This document shows, one piece after another, positions 1-8,139 of a DNA stretch of 64,000 bases. The notes beneath the pieces are model-generated. The model ran no database searches. It saw only the letters and a program-made list of their open reading frames with translations, and was not told the origin of the DNA. This DNA comes from JANSWY01 sp965243755 (GTDB lineage: Bacteria; Bacteroidota; Bacteroidia; Cytophagales; Cyclobacteriaceae), in contig CBDEVW010000002.1 of the NCBI GenBank assembly GCA_965243755.1, positions 868,001 to 932,000 of the forward strand, given 5' to 3'. The stretch's first letter is position 1. Each line of letters starts with the position of its first letter. The position numbers were made by a program, and so were the translations under genes.

Positions 1-2945
1 CTGGTGTCAGCAAAGGGATGGTCGCTTTTTATCCATTCAATGGCAATGCGAATAACGAGGTGTCCAATGACTTTCATGGAACCGTGGTAGGGGCAACACT
101 CACTGGTGATAAAGACAGCAATGCAGATCAGGCTTATTCTCTGGATGGTAACTCCACAATTACATTTGGAGACCTGCCGCTGGCTGATGGATCATTTTCA
201 GTTTCTTTTTGGCTAAATGTTCCGGAATTGACTCAGGACATTGGTCACAGAGTACTGTCTAAGAGAAGCTCATGTACCGTTGGCCAATTCTTTGATATTC
301 AGTTGACCAACTCAACCTCTCAGGGAGGATATTGGATATCCATCGAAATGAGAGATGACAATACCAACAATACTACTGGCAGTGTTGGGACATTACTTCC
401 TGGAGCAAATCAATGGGTACACGTGAGTTTTGTAAAGGATAATAATGATGCGACCACAAAAGTTTATGTAGACGGTTCGCAAACTAATTCTGCTGCATGG
501 GCTGGTGGAGCTACGCAATTGACGGTATCCAATGATGCCAATTTAGGAGTGGCAACCTCACCTTGTGTAAATGGTAGCTCAGTTTTAAGATACAATGGAA
601 TCATAGACGACATCAGAGTATACGACAGAAGCCTGAGTGCTGATGAAGCAGCAGCCATTCCTAATTTTACTGTAACAAGACCGACACTAACCGGTACAAT
701 TGCCGACCAGGAGATTGCGGAGGACAATGGACCAACCATGATCGCCGATCTTGATACTGTCTTTAGTGCTTCCGGAAATGTGAAATACACTTCTTCCAGT
801 GATAATGACAGCATCAGCACATGGGTTGAAAACAATGAACTATATGTGCAAGGAGACGATGATTACTTCGGTAGCGCTTTGATAGAAGTAAGAGCATTCA
901 ACGGACTTGCAACTACAATAGAATTTAATTTGACAGTTAATGCAGTCAATGATGCTCCGGTTGTCAGTGCAAGCGGCGACCTGGAACTGGAAGAAGATTT
1001 TGTGGGAACCCAACAGGTTCAGTTCTCAGCAACCCAACCAGACAATGAATCAGATCAGACGATTACTTATAGTATTTCACCTGACCCATCTACCGTAACA
1101 TTTGTAAATGTATCTCTGGACGAATCTACCGGTATTGTTTCAGTATCAGCAGTAGAAAATGCGTCAGGTACACAAATATTTACAGTAACTGCAAATGACG
1201 GTCAGAGTGAAAATGCCAGTGGAGAAAGTACCGCAACTATTACCGTAGCTGCAGTAAATGATGCGCCAGCATTTGAATTATCGGTTGAGACTGTTGCGTT
1301 AAGTATGAATTTTGCTGGTACTGAAACCATTTCATTGACGGACTTGTCACCCACTGATGAAACGGAAGCAATTACCTATACCATATCACCTGAAACCGTA
1401 AGCTTTGCCAATGTTTCTATCGATGCAGCAACTGGCGAAATAAGCATAACTGCCGTTGCGGATGGTACAGGTGAGCAAGAGTTTACTGTTACTGCCAATG
1501 ATGGACAATCCGTGAACAACGAGTACAGTGCAACATTTACCTTAAGCGTGATCGAAAACAACCCTCCGGAAGTGGTTACGCAAATTGCCGATGCTTCTAT
1601 TGATGAAGACGGTTCGTTGGTATTAACCAGTGATATCACCGCTTTATTTACCGATGCTGATGGTGACGCATTGACTTACGAAGTGAGTTCTGATACTTCA
1701 GGAGTTGTACCAACCATTGATGGAAATGCCATCAACATCTCCACAGCAGCAAATTATAATGGGACAGCAGTGATTTCAATAAGCGCTTCAGACGGAGCTG
1801 CTACCACTACTGATGAGGTTTCAATAACTGTGAATGCAATCAATGATGCACCAGAAGTTGCAGGTACACTTGGCAATCAGACTGCACTTGAGGATCAGGC
1901 ATTCTCGTTGACACTAGATGCCAGTTTATTCAGCGATGTTGATGGTGACGAACTGACCATTACAGCTTCCGGGACACCAGCTTGGTTAACATTCGACAGT
2001 AGTACTGAACAATTTACTGGTACCCCAACGAATGAAGATGTGGGATCGACTACAATCACCCTCACTGCTTCAGATGGAGAGTTGTCTGCGGAACTTCAAT
2101 TTGTACTCACAGTAGAAAACGTGAATGATGCACCTGAAATCGCACAAAATGAAGGCATCACTACCAACGAGGATGAACCGGTTACTTTCGATCTAAGTAC
2201 TATTGTAAGTGATCAGGATGGAGATGCAATTACTTATGCACTGAATGGCACGGTTGAAACGAATATCCTTACAGTGGATTTAGATGGTAGTAACTTAACG
2301 GTCACGCCTGTTGAAAATCAGAATGGTTCCGTTACAGTAAACCTGAGCGCATCTGACGGAGAAGCCCAAACACTTTTCAGCATGGTTGTCACTGTGACTG
2401 CTGTGAATGACGCGCCGGCATTTACACTAAGTGAAGACGTTTTAAACCTTGAGCAGGACTTCACAGAAACTACCACGGTTGTAATTAACCCAGAAGTTGT
2501 ACCTGCTGATGAGAGTGATGAAACAGTGACCTATTCAGTTACTCCAAATGATGGCGCACTGGTCAACATCACGGTCAATGGTACAAACATTGAAATTACA
2601 GCAGTAGCTGGAGCGTCAGGAACGCAGGAGTTTACCGTGGAAGCTAACGATGGTGGCTCAGAGAATGCGACATTTACAGCAAGCTTTACGGTTACGGTGA
2701 ATCCATTACTGGGACTGGAAGAGAAAGTTGCATTAAAAATATTCCCTAACCCATCAACAGATTTCATCAAAGTGTCCAGTACAGAGCCTTTGAAAGTAGA
2801 ACTAATGAACCTTCAGGGACAACTACTGAAATCATCAATGAACAATGAAACAATCAACCTGACAGATTTGTCCAGCGGGCAATACCTGATCAGAATAATA
2901 GATCAGTCGGGAGAACAACTCACCCGAACAATCATCAAGCAATAA
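1..2945 (+). CDS. LamG/cadherin-repeat surface protein with T9SS sorting domain (5' truncated)
   Basis: The reading frame is open to the left edge (codons from position 3 precede the first ATG at 18), and the first visible residues (VAFYPFNGNANNE) are inside a LamG/concanavalin-type domain, so the true start lies outside the window. Counting from the ATG at 18, the LamG domain runs to about residue 212 (IDDIRVYDRSLS near its end). A chain of cadherin/Ig-like repeats follows, marked by five VNDAP or INDAP linkers near residues 310, 412, 607, 701 and 795. The last 70 residues, starting KIFPNPSTDFI, match the type A C-terminal sorting domain that sends proteins through the type IX secretion system to the cell surface. 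The role is probably adhesion or glycan binding; the ligand cannot be told. PorQ and a PorE-like protein encoded later in the window fit this export route. Confidence 0.88.
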   Translation, partial: GVSKGMVAFYPFNGNANNEVSNDFHGTVVGATLTGDKDSNADQAYSLDGNSTITFGDLPLADGSFSVSFWLNVPELTQDIGHRVLSKRSSCTVGQFFDIQLTNSTSQGGYWISIEMRDDNTNNTTGSVGTLLPGANQWVHVSFVKDNNDATTKVYVDGSQTNSAAWAGGATQLTVSNDANLGVATSPCVNGSSVLRYNGIIDDIRVYDRSLSADEAAAIPNFTVTRPTLTGTIADQEIAEDNGPTMIADLDTVFSASGNVKYTSSSDNDSISTWVENNELYVQGDDDYFGSALIEVRAFNGLATTIEFNLTVNAVNDAPVVSASGDLELEEDFVGTQQVQFSATQPDNESDQTITYSISPDPSTVTFVNVSLDESTGIVSVSAVENASGTQIFTVTANDGQSENASGESTATITVAAVNDAPAFELSVETVALSMNFAGTETISLTDLSPTDETEAITYTISPETVSFANVSIDAATGEISITAVADGTGEQEFTVTANDGQSVNNEYSATFTLSVIENNPPEVVTQIADASIDEDGSLVLTSDITALFTDADGDALTYEVSSDTSGVVPTIDGNAINISTAANYNGTAVISISASDGAATTTDEVSITVNAINDAPEVAGTLGNQTALEDQAFSLTLDASLFSDVDGDELTITASGTPAWLTFDSSTEQFTGTPTNEDVGSTTITLTASDGELSAELQFVLTVENVNDAPEIAQNEGITTNEDEPVTFDLSTIVSDQDGDAITYALNGTVETNILTVDLDGSNLTVTPVENQNGSVTVNLSASDGEAQTLFSMVVTVTAVNDAPAFTLSEDVLNLEQDFTETTTVVINPEVVPADESDETVTYSVTPNDGALVNITVNGTNIEITAVAGASGTQEFTVEANDGGSENATFTASFTVTVNPLLGLEEKVALKIFPNPSTDFIKVSSTEPLKVELMNLQGQLLKSSMNNETINLTDLSSGQYLIRIIDQSGEQLTRTIIKQ

Positions 2946-2975
2946 GCGGAATACAACAGTTTCATATGCAGATAG

Positions 2976-3008
2976 AGGTCGTCCCAGAGTTTCGGGGCGG
3001 CCTTTTTT
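2976..3008 (+). terminator. Rho-independent terminator after the surface protein gene
   Basis: Ten-base arms (AGGTCGTCCC and GGGGCGGCCT, two G-T wobbles) enclose a short loop and are followed by six T residues. It starts about 30 bases after the stop codon. Confidence 0.8.
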
Positions 3009-3010
3009 AA

Positions 3011-3122
3011 TTTAGAATTGGAGGGTCTTGAATTTAGAATTTAGGGATCTTGAATTTAGAATTGGAGGGTCTTGCATTTAGAATTTAGGGGTCTTGAATT
3101 TAGGAATTGTTGAGGTTTTGAA
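3011..3122. repeat. 22-bp tandem repeat array A (four units plus a decayed fifth)
   Basis: Four consecutive units of exactly 22 bp begin at 3011, 3033, 3055 and 3077, each opening TTTAGAATT. Units 1 and 3 (TTTAGAATTGGAGGGTCTTG) resemble each other, as do units 2 and 4 (TTTAGAATTTAGGG then TCTTGAA), so a 44-bp dimer has been duplicated. A diverged 24-bp fifth unit ends near 3122. No gene is supported here. Confidence 0.8.
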
Positions 3123-3202
3123 TTGAGCATTAGGCTTGAATGGGTGCCGATTTTGAGACCTTTCCATGTTGAAAAAGAGCTTGTATAATGGAGAATTTTT
3201 CA

Positions 3203-3330
3203 AAACATAAGGTTGTCCCTTCAAAACGACCTTTCGTTTGACCCTAAACATAAGGTCGTTTGCCTCCAAACATAAGGTCGTTTGACCCTAAACGACAGGT
3301 CGTTTTAGGTGGAACATAAGGTCGTTTTGG
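3203..3330. repeat. 22-bp-period repeat array B built on AACATAAGGTCGTTT
   Basis: Copies of AACATAAGGTCGTTT or close variants start at about 3203, 3224, 3246, 3268, 3290 and 3312. The last five are spaced by exactly 22 bp. The 3224 copy carries AAACGACC, the reverse complement of GGTCGTTT, and the 3290 copy is a near-perfect palindrome (AAACGAC, AG, GTCGTTT). The sequence is unrelated to array A although the period is the same. The stretch 3331-3552 shows nothing further. Confidence 0.75.
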
Positions 3331-3552
3331 GAAATGAATAATTTCTTACCATAGGATTGCCTCCATCGATTAAAATTATAGGCTACAGATATCCGCTACA
3401 GCGCTGTTCAAATTGATACTCTAAATCATCAATCTGGTTGTCTCATGAAATAAGATTCCTGAAAGGAACCCTTAGAATTCTCCTTGATAGAAAATCAAAA
3501 ATCTCCTAAATCAACATCAAATGAATATACTCAAAAAATAATCCGCCCATTC

Positions 3553-3583
3553 TTTGTCCAATAACTTCAGCGGACTAAATTTG
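3553..3583 (+). promoter_or_regulatory. Bacteroidota sigma-A promoter for carB
   Basis: TTTG at 3553-3556, a 19-base spacer and TAAATTTG at 3576-3583 match the Bacteroidota housekeeping promoter (TTTG, about 19 bases, TAnnTTTG) exactly. Transcription would begin roughly 30 bases before the carB start codon. Confidence 0.6.
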
Positions 3584-3620
3584 CCCCAATTTATGCCTAC
3601 CTCAAAATACATAAAAAAAG

Positions 3621-6434
3621 ATGCCTAAGGACAATAGTTTAAAATCAGTACTAATTATCGGAAGTGGACCAATTATCATTGGCCAGGCTTGTGAGTTTGA
3701 TTATTCAGGATCGCAGGCTGCCAGGTCATTGAGAGAAGAGGGAATTGAAGTGACTTTGATCAACTCCAATCCCGCTACGATCATGACGGATTCCGTTACC
3801 GCTGACAACATTTACCTAAAGCCCTTAACCAAAAAATCGATTATCGAAATCCTGGAATTGCATGACATTGATGCTGTTTTACCTACTATGGGAGGCCAAA
3901 CGGCATTAAACTTAGCAATCGACTGTGATACCGCAGGAATCTGGGAGAAATACAATGTTAAAATCATTGGTGTTGACATCAATGCCATTGAAACCACCGA
4001 AGACAGGGAGAAGTTTCGACTTAAAATGCATGAACTGGGAGTGAATGTATGTAAAGGAGAAACAGCTACTTCATTTCTGAAAGGAAAAGAGATAGCCCAG
4101 GAAATTGGATTTCCTTTGGTGATCAGACCATCTTTTACACTTGGTGGTTTTGGAGGTGGGTTTGTAAACACACCCGAGGAATTTGATAAAGCACTCACCC
4201 ATGGATTGAAGTCATCTCCAATTCACGAAGTGCTTGTTGAACAATCTATTCTCGGATGGAAGGAATACGAACTGGAGTTGTTACGAGACAACCTGGGTAA
4301 TGTGATCATCATCTGTTCGATTGAGAACTTTGACCCAATGGGAGTGCATACCGGTGATTCCATTACTGTGGCACCAGCGATGACTTTGCCAGATACCGTC
4401 TATCAGAGAATGAGAGACCTGGCCATCAAAATGATGAACGGAATTGGAGAATTTGCTGGTGGTTGTAATGTGCAATTTGCCGTAAGCCCTGATGATGATA
4501 CCATCATAGGAATTGAGATCAACCCGAGGGTTTCCAGATCATCCGCATTAGCCTCAAAAGCAACCGGTTATCCAATTGCGAAGGTAGCAGCGAAGCTGGC
4601 CATTGGTTACAATCTTGACGAATTAAAAAATCAGATCACTAAAACAACCTCTGCTTACTTCGAGCCTGCGCTTGATTACACCATCGTGAAGATCCCAAGA
4701 TGGAACTTTGATAAGTTTAAGGGATCTGACAGAAGACTGGGATTACAAATGAAAGCTGTTGGAGAAGTGATGGGAATTGGTAGAAATTTCCAGGAAGCCC
4801 TTCAAAAAGCATGTCAGTCTCTGGAAATCAAGAGAAATGGACTTGGCGCTGATGGTAGAGAACTAACAAATCAGGAACAGATCCTTGAGAGTCTGGAGCA
4901 TCCTTCCTGGAACAGACTTTTTCATGTCTATGATGCTTTCAAATTAGGGATTCCATTCAAAACAATTCATAAGCTTACAAAAATTGACCCTTGGTTCCTG
5001 ACTCAGATTGAGGAACTGATTGCGGTTGAGAAAGAAATAGAGAAACACACCATTGATGACATCCCGAAAGAGCTTTTGGCAGAAGCCAAACTCAAAGGGT
5101 ATGCTGATCGGCAGATTGCTCACTTGCTGAAGTGTCTGGAGAGCGAGGTGTTTAACAAAAGAAATGAGTTAGGAATCAGGAGAGTTTACAAACTGGTAGA
5201 CACTTGTGCTGCTGAGTTTGAAGCCAAGACACCATACTACTACTCCACTTTTGGTGATGAGAATGAATCAGTTTCCTCGGATAAAAAGAAAATTATAGTA
5301 CTAGGTTCGGGCCCTAACCGAATAGGACAGGGCATTGAGTTTGACTACTCATGTGTGCACGGTATCCTGGCAGCCAAAGAGTGTGGTTATGAAGCCATCA
5401 TGATCAACTGTAACCCAGAGACGGTTTCCACGGATTTTGATGTTGCCGATAAACTCTACTTTGAGCCGGTATTCTGGGAGCATATCTATGATATCATCCT
5501 GCACGAAAAGCCTGAAGGTGTAATTGTACAGCTCGGAGGGCAGACTGCATTGAAGCTGGCGGAAAAACTGGAGCGATACGGAATCAAAATACTAGGAACT
5601 AATTTCAAATCCCTGGATTTAGCGGAAGACAGAGGGGAGTTCTCCACCTTGCTGAAAGAAAACGATATTCCTTACCCGTTGTTTGGAGTAATCGAAGATG
5701 CTGAGGAGGCCATTGAGTTATCGAAAGAATTGGGATTTCCTTTACTGGTGAGACCGTCGTATGTACTTGGTGGACAAAGCATGAAAATTGTGATCAATGA
5801 GCAAGAGCTGGAATCACATGTGATCGATATTTTGAGAGATATACCAGGCAACCGGGTACTACTGGATCACTTCCTGGATGGAGCCATCGAAGCGGAGGCT
5901 GATGCCATTTGCGATGGAGAAGATGTCTACATCATAGGGATCATGCAGCACATAGAACCTGCCGGAATTCACTCGGGAGATTCTTATGCGGTGTTACCTC
6001 CTTATAACCTGGGTGATTTTGTCATGAGACAAATCGAAGAGTACACCCGAAAAATTGCACTTGCTCTCAATACAGTTGGGTTGATCAATATTCAGTTTGC
6101 CATAAAAGATGACAAGGTTTATATCATCGAAGCGAACCCAAGAGCATCTCGTACAGTACCATTCATTTGCAAGGCATACGAAGAGCCTTATGTAAATGCC
6201 GCAGTGAAGGTGATGCTGGGAGAAGCGAAGGTGAAGGATTTTAAATTCAATCCAAAGAAGAAAGGATACGCGATCAAGGAGCCGGTATTCTCATTTAACA
6301 AGTTCCCTAATGTCAATAAGGAATTAGGACCGGAAATGAAATCGACCGGGGAGGCCATTTATTTCATTGATGACTTGATGGATGATTACTTCCTGCAGAT
6401 TTACTCTGAAAGAAACCTTTATCTAAGTAGATAA
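3621..6434 (+). CDS. carB: Carbamoyl-phosphate synthase large subunit, short form
   Basis: It makes carbamoyl phosphate from ammonia (delivered by CarA from glutamine), bicarbonate and two ATP, for pyrimidine and arginine synthesis in the cytosol. The two homologous ATP-grasp halves are clear: each begins with a nucleotide-binding loop (IGSGPIIIGQACEFDYSG near residue 12; LGSGPNRIGQGIEFDYS near residue 564) and contains a GGQTALNLA or GGQTALKLA motif. At 937 residues it is about 130 shorter than the E. coli enzyme. The sequence stops just after GPEMKSTGEA, so the C-terminal MGS-like domain that binds UMP and ornithine is absent. No carA is adjacent. The ATG follows a strong promoter and is the only plausible start. 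Confidence 0.96.
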   Translation: MPKDNSLKSVLIIGSGPIIIGQACEFDYSGSQAARSLREEGIEVTLINSNPATIMTDSVTADNIYLKPLTKKSIIEILELHDIDAVLPTMGGQTALNLAIDCDTAGIWEKYNVKIIGVDINAIETTEDREKFRLKMHELGVNVCKGETATSFLKGKEIAQEIGFPLVIRPSFTLGGFGGGFVNTPEEFDKALTHGLKSSPIHEVLVEQSILGWKEYELELLRDNLGNVIIICSIENFDPMGVHTGDSITVAPAMTLPDTVYQRMRDLAIKMMNGIGEFAGGCNVQFAVSPDDDTIIGIEINPRVSRSSALASKATGYPIAKVAAKLAIGYNLDELKNQITKTTSAYFEPALDYTIVKIPRWNFDKFKGSDRRLGLQMKAVGEVMGIGRNFQEALQKACQSLEIKRNGLGADGRELTNQEQILESLEHPSWNRLFHVYDAFKLGIPFKTIHKLTKIDPWFLTQIEELIAVEKEIEKHTIDDIPKELLAEAKLKGYADRQIAHLLKCLESEVFNKRNELGIRRVYKLVDTCAAEFEAKTPYYYSTFGDENESVSSDKKKIIVLGSGPNRIGQGIEFDYSCVHGILAAKECGYEAIMINCNPETVSTDFDVADKLYFEPVFWEHIYDIILHEKPEGVIVQLGGQTALKLAEKLERYGIKILGTNFKSLDLAEDRGEFSTLLKENDIPYPLFGVIEDAEEAIELSKELGFPLLVRPSYVLGGQSMKIVINEQELESHVIDILRDIPGNRVLLDHFLDGAIEAEADAICDGEDVYIIGIMQHIEPAGIHSGDSYAVLPPYNLGDFVMRQIEEYTRKIALALNTVGLINIQFAIKDDKVYIIEANPRASRTVPFICKAYEEPYVNAAVKVMLGEAKVKDFKFNPKKKGYAIKEPVFSFNKFPNVNKELGPEMKSTGEAIYFIDDLMDDYFLQIYSERNLYLSR

Positions 6435-6515
6435 TTACCAGTTTAACAATAAATATGCTTTGTGTTACGTCTATATCGTAACACAAAGCTAATCTCATCA
6501 GTTAATAGGAATACC

Positions 6516-6752
6516 ATGCTAAAGTTTTTCTTAATACTATTTTTAATCGCGTATTGTATCTACAAAGTAGGCGGATTCCTATTCAAATCATTTTTTGTTC
6601 AGCAACAGGCCCAGCGCCCGTTTGAAGAGACCACCCACAGGCAAAAACCTGCAGATGGTAACGTGTATGTCGAAAACCCACCAAAACGATCACCAAAAAA
6701 AGACAAGCAATTCGATGGTGGTGAGTATGTTGATTATGAGGAAGTAGATTGA
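6516..6752 (+). CDS. Small membrane protein, DUF4834-like
   Basis: A 78-residue protein. An upstream GTG at 6462 is in frame, but the ATG at 6516, preceded by AATAGGA and followed directly by a hydrophobic helix, is the better start. Residues 1-25 (MLKFFLILFLIAYCIYKVGG) form one membrane segment. The rest is polar and charged, with proline/lysine-rich and acidic stretches (VENPPKRSPKK, then GGEYVDYEEVD). This layout resembles the small DUF4834 proteins of Bacteroidota. No function is known to me. It may share the carB transcript, lying about 80 bases downstream. Confidence 0.65.
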   Translation: MLKFFLILFLIAYCIYKVGGFLFKSFFVQQQAQRPFEETTHRQKPADGNVYVENPPKRSPKKDKQFDGGEYVDYEEVD

Positions 6753-6765
6753 GCATCTATCTCAC

Positions 6766-7266
6766 TCATTGTAAACCTGCAGTCTTTTCAGCTTCATTTT
6801 TTAAATCCAGGGCATATTGATTGAAGTTGTCTTCAAACGGAGGCAAGTACTTTGACCACATCGGGAAGGTAAATCCACCAATTGTTTCGGTCATTGTGAA
6901 TTTGGCTTTCCCCTTTTCAAGAGCTGTTAACTCAAATACCCTTAAACCTTTACCGTCCCCCCAGGTCATCCTATGATGAGGTATCATTTCTTTTATTTTG
7001 ATTTTGAATATCCTCTTGTCATCCAACACTGATTTCAGTTTGATTTTTTTACCGGTTTTAATTTCACCTTCCAGCATTGTTACGGTAGAGTTCCACCTGG
7101 TAAATTCAGAGGCATTTGTCAGTATGTCCCAAATGACCTCCGGGCTGGCATTGATGTCAATACTTACTGTGGTAACCTGTTTGAATGTGCTTTTGGTGGT
7201 TTTAGCTCCCTGAGCCATGGCAGTTGTCGTCATCATGATCGTAATAATTGTGATTAGAAATTTCAT
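6766..7266 (-). CDS. Exported SRPBCC-domain protein
   Basis: A 166-residue protein with a signal peptide (MKFLITIITIMMTTTAMAQ, cleavage after AMA) and a START/SRPBCC-type ligand-binding fold. The stretch SIDINASPEVIWDILTN is the usual first strand and helix of that fold, and MTWGDGKGLRVFELTAL the central strands. Such domains bind hydrophobic ligands, but most bacterial ones are cytosolic, so export is notable. It is the last gene of a probable three-gene unit: the ECF sigma gene ends 63 bases upstream on the same strand. This suggests, as inference, that it acts in the same envelope response. The ligand is unknown. Confidence 0.7.
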   Translation of the reverse strand: MKFLITIITIMMTTTAMAQGAKTTKSTFKQVTTVSIDINASPEVIWDILTNASEFTRWNSTVTMLEGEIKTGKKIKLKSVLDDKRIFKIKIKEMIPHHRMTWGDGKGLRVFELTALEKGKAKFTMTETIGGFTFPMWSKYLPPFEDNFNQYALDLKNEAEKTAGLQ

Positions 7267-7329
7267 TGTTTTTAAATTAATTTCTCTTTGGACGACCGAC
7301 AGAAATGAAATGATAGGATTTGAGGAGAT

Positions 7330-8121
7330 TTATTCTAAATAATTTTCCATCACTTTTCGATTATGATCCAAATGATGCAATTGTAGTTCGGCTGCTCCAC
7401 TTTCAAAGGGATCAAGCTCTTCCAGTATCTTCATTCTGAGATCAAATAGCTCTTGTTTATCCAGCTTGGAAGCTTCGCGTGCCATTTTAATTTTTGTGAG
7501 CTCAATTTGGGTTTCCTGCTTAGGGTTGTAAATGCCATTCAATTCGGTGCATTGATGACAAATGCCCTTTTTGTTGATCAGGGAACAGCGATGGTCAAAG
7601 ATATCAATCATTTTATTACGGCCTTCATTGAGATAATATTTCACCATGGCCACAGTATTGCCAATAATTGTCGCAATTTCTTTAACCTGAAAATGATAAA
7701 CTTCTTTGAGAAAAATGACCAGTTGCTGTTCCAGCGGTAATGACCGGGAGACACAGGTAAAACAAAAAGCGATGTGCTCCCTGATTTCGAAGTTACCTTG
7801 TGGAGAGGTCATTCTGATATTCATCGATTCTGCAAAGAATGCTGGATTATTCAAAGCGGCATCTTTACAGATGTCAGTGACATTTTCAGGCCAGCGTTTT
7901 TTTGATCTCAGCAGATCGCGAGCAAGGTTTGAAGCAATGGCAAAGACCCAGGTTTTCAGGGAAGACTCCCCTTTGAAAGTTGTAAGCTTTTCCTGCGCTT
8001 TAATATATGTTTCCTGTAGGAGGTCTTCTGTATCATGCACACTGGTAGTCATCCTGAGTAAATAGGATTTTAACTGTCCACGAAAAGATTCAAATTGTTC
8101 AAGCAATTGAGCGTTGTTCAT
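7330..8121 (-). CDS. ECF-type RNA polymerase sigma factor with Cys-bearing C-terminal extension
   Basis: It directs RNA polymerase to a small regulon. Region 2 lies at about residues 8-78 (DTEDLLQETYIKAQ, then SSLKTWVFAIASNLARDLLR). Region 4 is at about 113-172, with the helix-turn-helix VKEIATIIGNTVAMVKYYLNEGR. At 263 residues it is some 80 longer than a minimal ECF factor. The extension holds C179, C188 and C191 (HRCSLINKKGICHQC), and a further CxxC (C120, C123) lies at the start of region 4; these could bind zinc or sense redox state. No anti-sigma gene is adjacent, so the extension may regulate activity in cis. It lies 18 bases after the gene at 8140-9696 and before the SRPBCC gene. Confidence 0.85.
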   Translation of the reverse strand: MNNAQLLEQFESFRGQLKSYLLRMTTSVHDTEDLLQETYIKAQEKLTTFKGESSLKTWVFAIASNLARDLLRSKKRWPENVTDICKDAALNNPAFFAESMNIRMTSPQGNFEIREHIAFCFTCVSRSLPLEQQLVIFLKEVYHFQVKEIATIIGNTVAMVKYYLNEGRNKMIDIFDHRCSLINKKGICHQCTELNGIYNPKQETQIELTKIKMAREASKLDKQELFDLRMKILEELDPFESGAAELQLHHLDHNRKVMENYLE

Positions 8122-8139
8122 TTGAGATTTTCTTAAATG

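Noticed and set aside
464..2770. Long antisense open frames in the surface protein gene
   Set aside because: They follow from the codon bias of the repetitive Thr/Ser/Ala-rich coding strand and lack starts or domain features.
3078..3269. 63-residue minus-strand open frame across the repeats
   Set aside because: It is made of repeat sequence, has biased low-complexity translation and resembles no protein.
3203..3330. CRISPR array
   Set aside because: Units are only 22 bp from start to start with no room for unique spacers, and no cas genes are in the window.
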